From contig DESI01000056.1 in NCBI GenBank assembly GCA_002361235.1, forward strand, positions 1 through 11,884: a stretch of DNA of 11,884 nucleotides. The letters are read 5' to 3'. This document shows, piece after piece, positions 1 through 6,879 of the stretch (the stretch's first letter is position 1; every line of letters starts with the position of its first letter). Source of the stretch: Porphyromonadaceae bacterium UBA3318 (GTDB taxonomy: Bacteria; Bacteroidota; Bacteroidia; Bacteroidales; Muribaculaceae). Position numbers and translations under genes: made by a program. The notes below the pieces were generated by a model. That model did no database searches. It was not told the origin of the DNA and saw nothing but the letters and a program-made list of their open reading frames with translations.

Positions 1-1236
1 AAGTGTTGCGGAATTAAGGTTATACTTAATTGTTTAACCATTAATATCAACGCTGCCGTCAACACTCCTGTGAAGTCGGACAACGTGGTGTTCAGCTTCA
101 TGTTCCGCCAGGGTGTCTCCAAGGTGGAACCTTCCTACCGCGACAACCGGGCACAGCTCGACTCGTTCATCAACAAGGTGACGGAGATACACCGCGGCGA
201 CAGTCATGTCTCCGGCCTCAATATCTCGGCATACGCATCGCCGGAGGGTCCGCTGAAACTCAACCGTCGTCTTGCACGCGAAAGAGTGCTCAATATTGCC
301 GATTACCTTAAGAAAAAGCTGCCCTTCCTCCCGGACTCCGCATTCCGTCTGAATGCGGGCGGCATCAACTGGCAGGGCCTGGAGCGGCTTGTCGGCAACT
401 CTGACATGGAATGCCGCGACGAGGTACTCGTGATTCTGCGTGACACCCCTGAGGAAACGTCACGCCTCAGCAAGAGCGTGGAGTCGCGTCTCGACGCCCT
501 CAGGAACCTGCATGGCGGCAAACCGTACCAGTACATGTACCGCGAATTCTTCCCGCAGCTCCGCAACGCTGGGATGGGGATTCCGACACACTACGGGCGG
601 CAAAGTTTCCCGAAGATTCCGGACTTTCCCGACCTGCCGGCCGCGCCGCTGGCCAAACTGCCCGTTCCGCAGATGGACTGCGACACCATCATCGCGCCGC
701 TGTACCGCCAGTGGCAGCGACATGCATACGTCAAGACCAATCTGCCGGCATGGCTGTGCTTCTGGACCAACATCGCCGGCGAGATTGACATCGCACCGCA
801 CTGGTCGGCAAACCTGTCGGTATACTATTCCGGCTTCGACTATTTCAAGCGCACGCTGAAGTTCCGCACCTTCGCGGTGATGCCCGAGTTCCGCTACTGG
901 CTGTCGGGCCGCAACGACGGATTCTTTGCGGGCGCCCATGCCGGCGTAATCTACTACAACATCGCGCTGAAGCGGGCTTATCGTTATCAGGACCACAAGG
1001 GACGCACTCCGGCTCTCGGCGGCGGCGCCACCGTGGGCTACCGCTTCGCGCTGCCGCGTGACCCGCGCTGGAAGTTCGAGGCCGCGCTGGGCTACGGCAT
1101 CTACAGACTCGACTACGACATCTTTGAGAACGGCGCGAACGGTCCTCTCGTAGACCGCCGCAAACGCACCTTCTACGGCATCGACAACGTCGCCTTCTCG
1201 ATATGCTATACTTTTGACGTAAAACGCAAGAACTGA
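1..1236 (+). CDS. OmpA-like plus DUF3575 outer-membrane protein of a fimbrial cluster (5' end unresolved)
   Basis: Likely an outer-membrane protein that accompanies fimbrial/surface lipoprotein operons in Bacteroidales. The frame is open from base 1 with no stop. The first in-frame GTG (70) gives 388 residues but no signal peptide or convincing ribosome site, so the true start probably lies further left. Counted from that GTG, residues about 5-120 form an OmpA-C-like domain: the stretch ISAYASPEG, then N65, L68-A69 and R72, resembles the NxxLAxxR signature of peptidoglycan-binding OmpA domains. A helical linker (about 125-170, with GGKPYQY and FFPQLR) leads to a DUF3575-type beta-barrel (about 215-388: KTNLPAW, MPEFRYWLSGR, GYRFALP, ending ICYTFDVKRKN). 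The stop overlaps the next start by one base, so the two genes are translationally coupled. Family names are from memory. A role in anchoring or exporting the downstream lipoproteins is inferred. Confidence 0.85.
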   Translation, partial: KCCGIKVILNCLTININAAVNTPVKSDNVVFSFMFRQGVSKVEPSYRDNRAQLDSFINKVTEIHRGDSHVSGLNISAYASPEGPLKLNRRLARERVLNIADYLKKKLPFLPDSAFRLNAGGINWQGLERLVGNSDMECRDEVLVILRDTPEETSRLSKSVESRLDALRNLHGGKPYQYMYREFFPQLRNAGMGIPTHYGRQSFPKIPDFPDLPAAPLAKLPVPQMDCDTIIAPLYRQWQRHAYVKTNLPAWLCFWTNIAGEIDIAPHWSANLSVYYSGFDYFKRTLKFRTFAVMPEFRYWLSGRNDGFFAGAHAGVIYYNIALKRAYRYQDHKGRTPALGGGATVGYRFALPRDPRWKFEAALGYGIYRLDYDIFENGANGPLVDRRKRTFYGIDNVAFSICYTFDVKRKN

Positions 1237-2303
1237 TGAGACGCAACAGCTTCATATCCGGCATCACGGTATGGACGGCGGCTTTGCTGACGCTGTCGGC
1301 AACCACGTCGTGCGTCCATGAGTTTCCCGAAGACACCCGGCAGCAGACGGTGAAATGCTACGTGCATCTGCGCTACGACACCTCGGACATGCCTCTGTTC
1401 GCATCCCTGGAATATGACGAGAACGGCGTGACGCGGCGCACACGCGCCCGCGGCCCGGAGGACCCGCTTGACTTCAGGTATATCCTGAAGGTATATGACG
1501 ACCAGGACTACCGGTCGCGCGCTTCGGGCACCCGTGGCGAAATCCATGAGGTCAGCCTGACGGTGCCGGCCACGGGCGAGTCGCCCGACCGCACGTTCGA
1601 GGTGGATCTCCCGGCCGGCGACTACAGCATCCTGGGATGGAGCGACTTTGTGGACGCCGGCAAAACCGACGACAAGTATTACGCCACCGACGACATGCGC
1701 GCGGTGACGGTGATACAGGACAGCCGCGGCAACCATCCGGGCGGCTACGAGGGGCGCCAGTGCTTCCGAGGAGACGCCTTGGTTGCCGTGACCCTCCCCG
1801 ATCCCGTGGCATACGACGAGGTGACCGAACCCAAGACCATCGACGTATATATAGACATGGAGCGTCCCATCGCCAAGTTCAGGTTCATCGCCACCGACTC
1901 GCAGGAGTTCCTGACGCGCGGCACCCGGGGTCTCGATGACTATTACGCCGTCATCAGCTATCCCACCTACATGCCCTCGACATTCAACGCGCGGCTCGAC
2001 AAACCCACCGACAGCCGCACCGGCCAATATTTCAGCACTGACATCAGCGCTATCGACGAACATAAGTCCCGGCTCGGATTCGACTACATGTTCGTGAACC
2101 ATAACGACGCTTCGGCTCAGGTGGCTGTCGATATATACGAGAAGAAAACCAACAAGAAGATTTCTTCGTCGGGCTCAATCACTATCCCCCTGCGTCGGGG
2201 ACATGTCACCGAAATCTCAGGTAAGTTCTTCACCACCACCAACAACAGCGGCATGGGCATCAACCCCGACTTCGACGGCGAATTCAATATCGAAATCAAG
2301 TGA
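1236..2303 (+). CDS. FimB/Mfa2-like fimbrial anchor lipoprotein (putative)
   Basis: 355-residue lipoprotein, probably the anchor or initiator that fixes a type V (FimA/Mfa1-like) structure to the outer membrane. A signal peptide with a hydrophobic core (about residues 10-22) ends in a lipobox, ATTSC, with lipidation at Cys26. Acidic residues follow (VHEFPED), as in surface-exported Bacteroidota lipoproteins. Features of the FimB/Mfa2 superfamily include a strand ending DLPAGDYSILGWSDF (about 122-138), the segment MERPIAKFRFIATD (about 208-221) and a C-terminal strand IPLRRGHVTEISGKFF (about 317-332). The protein ends in GINPDFDGEFNIEIK. ATG 1236 overlaps the previous stop as TGATG, which fixes the start. 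The position between a DUF3575 protein and fimbrillin-like genes supports an anchor role. The family assignment is by pattern only; another uncharacterised Bacteroidales lipoprotein family is possible. Confidence 0.75.
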   Translation: MRRNSFISGITVWTAALLTLSATTSCVHEFPEDTRQQTVKCYVHLRYDTSDMPLFASLEYDENGVTRRTRARGPEDPLDFRYILKVYDDQDYRSRASGTRGEIHEVSLTVPATGESPDRTFEVDLPAGDYSILGWSDFVDAGKTDDKYYATDDMRAVTVIQDSRGNHPGGYEGRQCFRGDALVAVTLPDPVAYDEVTEPKTIDVYIDMERPIAKFRFIATDSQEFLTRGTRGLDDYYAVISYPTYMPSTFNARLDKPTDSRTGQYFSTDISAIDEHKSRLGFDYMFVNHNDASAQVAVDIYEKKTNKKISSSGSITIPLRRGHVTEISGKFFTTTNNSGMGINPDFDGEFNIEIK

Positions 2304-2339
2304 CAGCTTGCTATAATACAATTACATACTTCAATAACG

Positions 2340-4061
2340 ATGAAAAAGTTCCTATTTTCCGCAATGGCATTGTCGGCACTGGTGCTGGCATCTTGCTCCA
2401 ACGACGACCTGTCGGCGCCCGCCGGCGACGGTCCCGTGACTTTCTCCGTGTCTCTGCCCGGTGACTTCACACGTACCATCTCCGACGGCACCAAGGCTGT
2501 AAAGCTTTCATACGCCGTCTATCTGAAAGGTCAGAGCGATGTGCTCTTCACTTCGCAGACAGCTACCGACCCACAGGCCGACAACTTCGTCGACCTCAAG
2601 ACAACTCTCTCGCTTGATCTGGCCAAGGGCAAGACCTACGACATCATCTTCTGGGCCGACGTCCCCGGCAACTCCTATTATACCTTCACTCCCGCCACCA
2701 AGAGCGTGACCATGGACTATACCGCACCCGTCGGCAACGACGAGGACCGCGACGCCTTCTTCCAGCACGTGGAACTCGAAGTGAAGGGTGCCTCTACCCA
2801 GACCGTGGAGCTGCGCCGTCCCTTCGCCCAGCTGAACTTCGCGACCTCCGACTTCGCCGCAGCCAAGAAAGCGGGCCTGAATTACGGCGGTAGCAAAGTG
2901 GTGGTAAAGAACGTTTACAACACTCTCAACCTACTGGACGGCAAGGCTTCCGGCGCGGCTGAAGTCACCTTCAACTATGCCGGCCTGGTTGAGAACGAGA
3001 CCACAACTCACCCCGGCACAACCGACGCCTCCAAGAAATACAACTGGCTGTCGATGAACTATCTGCTGACCGGTGCCGTCGTTCCCGACGCTACCAACGT
3101 GCAGAAGGCCGACAAGGAAGTGGTTGACGTGGCGTTCCAGGTTTACGCCCCCGGCGCAACTGAGGGAGTAGCCGGCGACCTCATCAACACCGTCAACGTC
3201 GCCAACGTGCCCGTACAGCGCAACTACCGCACCAACATCTACGGCGCACTCCTCACCAGCACCGTCGACTTCAACATCATAATCGATCCCATCTACTACG
3301 AGGATGACTATGATGTAGAGTATACTGTAGTCAACAGCAACGAGGATCTGACAAATGCAATCGCCGCCGGCGAATCCAACATCCGCCTGGATGAGGGTGA
3401 TTATACTCTCAACTATCCAAGCACGGCTTCCGCAGACCTGAAGATCGTCGGCGCCGGCAAGGACAAGACCACTCTTAGCATCAATAAGAGCTTCTATACC
3501 GACGGCAAGAACATAAGCTTTGCAGGTTTGACTTACGAGGTGCCCACAGGATTGACTTACGATGAATTCAATTTCGGATTCATCCAGCGTGCCGGCGATG
3601 TCAGCTTCTCCAACTGTAAGATTGTGGGCGGTCTGCGTCTCAATCTGAGCGCCGGCGAGGTTGCCACCATCGACAACTGCGAGTTCGAGGTCAACACTCA
3701 AAGCGGTTTCGACGGCTATCCTTTGTTCTACTACGCTGCCACCGGTTCAAAGGTTGTGGTTTCCAACTCCACATTCAAGAGCAAGGGCAAAGGCATCATC
3801 ATGTACTGCGAAAGCGCTCAGAAATACGACCTGACCGTCAACAACTGCACGTTCGAGGCTTCCGAGACTACCGACAAGTGCGCAATCCAGATGCACACTG
3901 AATGGGGCATTTCCGGCACCCTGAACATCAACAATTGCACAGCAACCGGCTTCCAGGATAAGAACAACGGTCTCTGGTATGAGGTGAACAACTCTACCCA
4001 TAACCAGACCATGAATTTCAACATCTTCGTTAACGGAGAGCAGGTTCAGACAGCTGAATAA
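2340..4061 (+). CDS. Fimbrillin-like (DUF6562-type) lipoprotein with C-terminal beta-helix, copy 1
   Basis: 573 residues. The signal peptide ends in lipobox LASC (Cys19), followed by SNDDL, an acidic surface-export-like signal. Residues about 30-320 are a fimbrillin-like domain, which I read as DUF6562. It has VTFSVSLPGDFTR with Arg45 as a possible processing site, YAVYLKG, YDIIFWAD, RPFAQLNFATSDF, VYNTLNLLDG and WLSMNYLL, and ends in NVPVQRNYRTNIYGALLT (289-306) and a strand closing in IIIDPIY. From about residue 326 it changes to a right-handed beta-helix: an entry turn (SNEDLTNAIAAG), then repeated short strands such as VSFSNCKIVGG, ATIDNCEFEV, VVVSNSTFKS, LTVNNCTFEA and LNINNCTATG, with Asn and Cys recurring at the turns. 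No catalytic site is visible, so binding is likelier than lysis. It follows the anchor gene by 36 bases and a hairpin lies downstream. A tip adhesin or surface lipoprotein role is inferred. Confidence 0.85.
   Translation: MKKFLFSAMALSALVLASCSNDDLSAPAGDGPVTFSVSLPGDFTRTISDGTKAVKLSYAVYLKGQSDVLFTSQTATDPQADNFVDLKTTLSLDLAKGKTYDIIFWADVPGNSYYTFTPATKSVTMDYTAPVGNDEDRDAFFQHVELEVKGASTQTVELRRPFAQLNFATSDFAAAKKAGLNYGGSKVVVKNVYNTLNLLDGKASGAAEVTFNYAGLVENETTTHPGTTDASKKYNWLSMNYLLTGAVVPDATNVQKADKEVVDVAFQVYAPGATEGVAGDLINTVNVANVPVQRNYRTNIYGALLTSTVDFNIIIDPIYYEDDYDVEYTVVNSNEDLTNAIAAGESNIRLDEGDYTLNYPSTASADLKIVGAGKDKTTLSINKSFYTDGKNISFAGLTYEVPTGLTYDEFNFGFIQRAGDVSFSNCKIVGGLRLNLSAGEVATIDNCEFEVNTQSGFDGYPLFYYAATGSKVVVSNSTFKSKGKGIIMYCESAQKYDLTVNNCTFEASETTDKCAIQMHTEWGISGTLNINNCTATGFQDKNNGLWYEVNNSTHNQTMNFNIFVNGEQVQTAE
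3213..3247 (+). repeat. 35-bp hinge repeat, copy 1
   Basis: This stretch encodes VQRNYRTNIYG at the junction between the fimbrillin-like domain and the beta-helix. It is identical, base for base, to 5020-5054 at the same junction of the next gene, while the flanking DNA differs. The corresponding place in the third gene (about 7732-7766) is clearly diverged. Selection on the motif or a short gene-conversion tract could each explain it. Confidence 0.8.
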
Positions 4062-4122
4062 TCATACCCTTGTTTCTTATCTTTCCACCATCAGGAAGTA
4101 AGAGTCAATTTACCCAATATGA

Positions 4123-4146
4123 CGGCCGGGATTTGCGTCCCGGCCG
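4123..4146 (+). terminator. Perfect hairpin between the first and second beta-helix genes (terminator-like or mRNA-processing)
   Basis: The stem cggccggga pairs without mismatch with tcccggccg around a 6-base loop (tttgcg): 9 bp, almost all GC. It lies 61 bases after the stop of the first beta-helix gene and 30 bases before the start of the second. No T-run follows on the + strand (the next bases are ccaaccgg), so it is not a classical intrinsic terminator. It may be a partial terminator or an mRNA-stabilising or processing hairpin that sets different levels for the genes on either side. No good promoter is visible between it and ATG 4177, so the operon probably continues through it. Confidence 0.55.
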
Positions 4147-4176
4147 CCAACCGGAAACAAAAACAACTTTATAGCA

Positions 4177-6867
4177 ATGAAAAGTCAATTAATTTCGGCA
4201 CTCGCGCTGACCGCCCTGCTGTTCGCAGGGTCCTGCGCGCAGGATGACCTCCGGAACCCGGCCCAGGGACCCGGCAACGTGAATTTCACTGTCAATCTCG
4301 ACTCCGACGCCGCGGCGACCCGTAGTGTTTTCGGCGACGGCCTTTCCGCCAATTATCTGGCTTACGCCGTCTATGACGCCGAAACCGGGAACCTGGTAAT
4401 GACTAAAAAATATTCTGCCTTCAGCAACAGCCTGTCCACGACATTGTCGCTCGACTTGGCCGACGGCAAATCGTACAAAATCGCATTCTTCGCGTATAAT
4501 AACAGCGGGAATGTCTATACATTTAATGCTGCCAACAAGGCTGTGACAATCGATTACTCCCTGATGAACAGGAACGATCGCGACTACGACTGTTTCTACA
4601 AGCTGGAGGAAATAGAGGTCAAAGGAGCCATGTCCAAGGAAATCACGCTTACGCGTCCCATGGCCCAGATCAACTGGGGTACGTCGGACCTTGACCTCGA
4701 TGTCGTCAAAAAGGCTTATGCAGCAGCCTACGGTGACTATCTGTCGCTTTATACCAATATGGAGGCACAGGCTTACAATACGCTGAATCTTCTGACCGGC
4801 GCCGCCGAGGGCGAATTGACAAGCGTATCCTCATTCCGGAATCTTAGTCCTGTCGCCGAAACCTACGGTACTTTCCCGGTTGACGGCCACGATTGGCTGA
4901 ACATGACTTATGTCCTGGTTCCGCAGGACCAGAATGTGATGGACTGCACTCTGAAGACTTTCACCACATCGACCGCCTCGGCCACGCCCGTCACCTCCGT
5001 GGAGGTTTCCAATGTGCCGGTACAGCGCAACTACCGCACCAACATCTACGGCGCGCTGCTGACGAACAAGGCTGACATCACCGTCACCAAGGAACCCATC
5101 TTTGCCGGCTACAATGACCGCGAGCTCTGGGACGGCTCCGTCACGACGATACAGGCCGACGCTGACAATGTCTATACCATCAATATTCCCTCCGAGCTGG
5201 CCTATATCGCCAAGATTGTAAACGGTGGTTCCAACCTGGCGGGCTACACCGTCCGGCTGAACCGCGACATCGACCTGAACAACCTCAACTGGACGCCTAT
5301 CGGCACCACCGGCAAGGAGTTTGCCGGCTCATTCGACGGCAACGGCCACACCATCAAGAACCTCTACATCAACCTGAATGGCAAACCGGCCGCTCCCGCA
5401 GGCCTGATCGGCCGCTCATGGAACGCCAACACCGAGATCAAGAACCTCACCGTCAAGGGCGTCAACATTGACGTGACGGGTTGCACCGGCAAACCGGAGG
5501 CTGCGGCAACCGTATTCGCCCAGGGGCAGGTCAAATCGATTGACAATGTCCATGTCTATGACGTGACCATCAAGGGCGCGCACTATGCCGGCGGCATCGG
5601 CGGCAACTTCTACGGCGACATCACCGACTGCCACGCCGAGAACGTGGACATCACTCTCGGATTCTATCAGACAGGCAACGGTCTGGATCTGTGCGACAAG
5701 GCCGGCGGCATCTTCGGTCTCCATGGCGAAGGAGCAAGCTACGCCATATCGGGCAACAGCGTCAGGAACGTCACCATCCGCGGCTATCGCGACCTGGGAG
5801 GTTGCTTCGGCATGTTGCAGTCGGACAATGTGGCTCTGAACAACACGGCCGAGAATGTGACCATCTACGGCATCACGCCCGACGGCGATCTGCTGGTCGA
5901 AGGCGGCTCGACAGCTCAGCCCGGCAACTTCGGCGGCATCGTGGGCCGTTTCAACGGAACTCTGGATGCCAGCAACACCGCAACCGGCGTCACCATCTAT
6001 AACGCCAACTCCAATATCGACACTCTGGAGGAGTTGCAGACGGCTATAAATCAAGGCGGCTACATCCAGGTCACCGGCGACATCACAATCCCGGGAGACG
6101 CCACAATCTCCAAGCCCGCAGTAATTCACATGGCAAGCGGCAAGAAGATTACCGTCAGCAACGGATGCAGCATCTACAACGACTCCGAACTGACCATTGA
6201 AGGAGACGGCATCATCGAAGGCGGAAATACATACATAATCAACAACAACCGTAACGGCAGGCTGACCATCAACGGCGGCACAATCTCTCTGGCAGCCGGC
6301 GATTCCAATCAGGTTCCCGTCTATACCGAGGGTTATGTGGAAATCAATGGGGGCACCATCAACAACAGCAACGGAAATGCGCTGAGAACGAACTGGGCAA
6401 ATGTCCCGAATCCCGACATGACACTTGAAATCAACGGCGGAACATTCAAGAGCGGCGCCAACTACGCCTTGAATATTTACGGCGGCGCTGATCCCGGTTG
6501 TAAGGCCGTGATCAACGGCGGCACATTCATCGGCGCCACAGGCGGTGGCCGCGCGGACAATGGCGTCGAAGTAACAATCAACGGCGGAACATTCATCGGC
6601 CGCGGTTCATGGCACGGTTTCTGCTCCGGCGCTGAGTCGTACGGCTCTGAGAAATGCTTCGTGACCGTCAACGACGGCTACTTCTTCGGCACCACCGGCT
6701 ACGCGCTTTGCCGTGCCGGACAGTCGACCATGACCGTCAAGGGCGGACACGTCAACAAGACTTCAGGATACACTCCCGCCTCTGGATTCATCAATGTGGA
6801 GGCCGCCAAGTCATTGACCATCGATGGCAATACGTACAACTTCACCCACAAGATTGTAAAACAGTAA
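4177..6867 (+). CDS. Fimbrillin-like (DUF6562-type) lipoprotein with GLUG-like and INGGT beta-helix, copy 2
   Basis: 896 residues, the largest of the trio. Lipobox FAGSC (Cys20) is followed by AQDDL. The fimbrillin-like domain (about 30-310) has ATRSVFGDG with Arg49, YKIAFFAYN, RPMAQINWGTSDL, YNTLNLLTGA and MTYVLVPQD, and ends in NVPVQRNYRTNIYGALLT (279-296). Residues about 365-610 resemble GLUG-type repeats (WTPIGTTGKEFAGSFDG, then YAGGIGG, AGGIFGLHG, LGGCFGM and FGGIVGRF, each followed by an (E/R/G)NVTI-like strand). From about residue 614 a second entry turn (LEELQTAINQG) leads to a parallel beta-helix. Its rungs carry (I/V)xGGx(I/F/V) or a close variant at residues 698, 723, 752, 779, 801, 831 and 854, spaced 22-30 residues, as expected for one helix coil each. 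The N-terminal half is closer to copy 3 than to copy 1. No catalytic residues are evident. It is likely a surface adhesin or carbohydrate-binding protein (inference). Confidence 0.85.
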   Translation: MKSQLISALALTALLFAGSCAQDDLRNPAQGPGNVNFTVNLDSDAAATRSVFGDGLSANYLAYAVYDAETGNLVMTKKYSAFSNSLSTTLSLDLADGKSYKIAFFAYNNSGNVYTFNAANKAVTIDYSLMNRNDRDYDCFYKLEEIEVKGAMSKEITLTRPMAQINWGTSDLDLDVVKKAYAAAYGDYLSLYTNMEAQAYNTLNLLTGAAEGELTSVSSFRNLSPVAETYGTFPVDGHDWLNMTYVLVPQDQNVMDCTLKTFTTSTASATPVTSVEVSNVPVQRNYRTNIYGALLTNKADITVTKEPIFAGYNDRELWDGSVTTIQADADNVYTINIPSELAYIAKIVNGGSNLAGYTVRLNRDIDLNNLNWTPIGTTGKEFAGSFDGNGHTIKNLYINLNGKPAAPAGLIGRSWNANTEIKNLTVKGVNIDVTGCTGKPEAAATVFAQGQVKSIDNVHVYDVTIKGAHYAGGIGGNFYGDITDCHAENVDITLGFYQTGNGLDLCDKAGGIFGLHGEGASYAISGNSVRNVTIRGYRDLGGCFGMLQSDNVALNNTAENVTIYGITPDGDLLVEGGSTAQPGNFGGIVGRFNGTLDASNTATGVTIYNANSNIDTLEELQTAINQGGYIQVTGDITIPGDATISKPAVIHMASGKKITVSNGCSIYNDSELTIEGDGIIEGGNTYIINNNRNGRLTINGGTISLAAGDSNQVPVYTEGYVEINGGTINNSNGNALRTNWANVPNPDMTLEINGGTFKSGANYALNIYGGADPGCKAVINGGTFIGATGGGRADNGVEVTINGGTFIGRGSWHGFCSGAESYGSEKCFVTVNDGYFFGTTGYALCRAGQSTMTVKGGHVNKTSGYTPASGFINVEAAKSLTIDGNTYNFTHKIVKQ
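5020..5054 (+). repeat. 35-bp hinge repeat, copy 2
   Basis: Second copy of the sequence at 3213-3247, at the equivalent codons (VQRNYRTNIYG) of the second fimbrillin-like gene. It includes synonymous third positions and is bounded on both sides by synonymous differences. Confidence 0.8.
6511..6600 (+). repeat. Near-identical 24-bp INGGTFIG repeat, two copies
   Basis: Bases 6511-6534 and 6577-6600 encode INGGTFIG and differ at one base of 24 (gcacat versus gaacat). They are 66 bases, or 22 codons, apart. That is one coil of the beta-helix, which suggests a recent duplication of a rung within the gene. More diverged relatives lie at 6268, 6343 and 6430. Confidence 0.7.
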
Positions 6868-6879
6868 AGACACACGATA

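Noticed and set aside
1..70. Possible invertible promoter, as seen ahead of some Bacteroides surface operons
   Set aside because: Only a 5-bp inverted repeat (ggtta / taacc, at 18-22 and 35-39) is visible and the region is cut by the window edge; nothing supports inversion.
1206..2102. Open frame on the minus strand (298 codons) opposite the anchor lipoprotein gene
   Set aside because: No signal peptide or recognisable motif, and antisense to a coherent lipoprotein; a shadow frame. The same applies to those at 2931-3701, 5416-6129 and 8861-9547.
2312..2317. TATAAT before the first beta-helix gene, like an E. coli -10 box
   Set aside because: Bacteroidales primary sigma uses TAnnTTTG, and no partner element is at the right distance; the 36-base gap is probably just an intra-operon leader.
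4078..4085. TATCTTTC, one base off the Bacteroidales -7 element, before the second beta-helix gene
   Set aside because: No TTTG lies 19-21 bases upstream, so a separate promoter is not supported.
6268..6753. INGGT-coding repeats as a CRISPR-like array
   Set aside because: They are in frame in a long gene, spacing varies by whole codons, and copies are not identical; they are protein-structural repeats.
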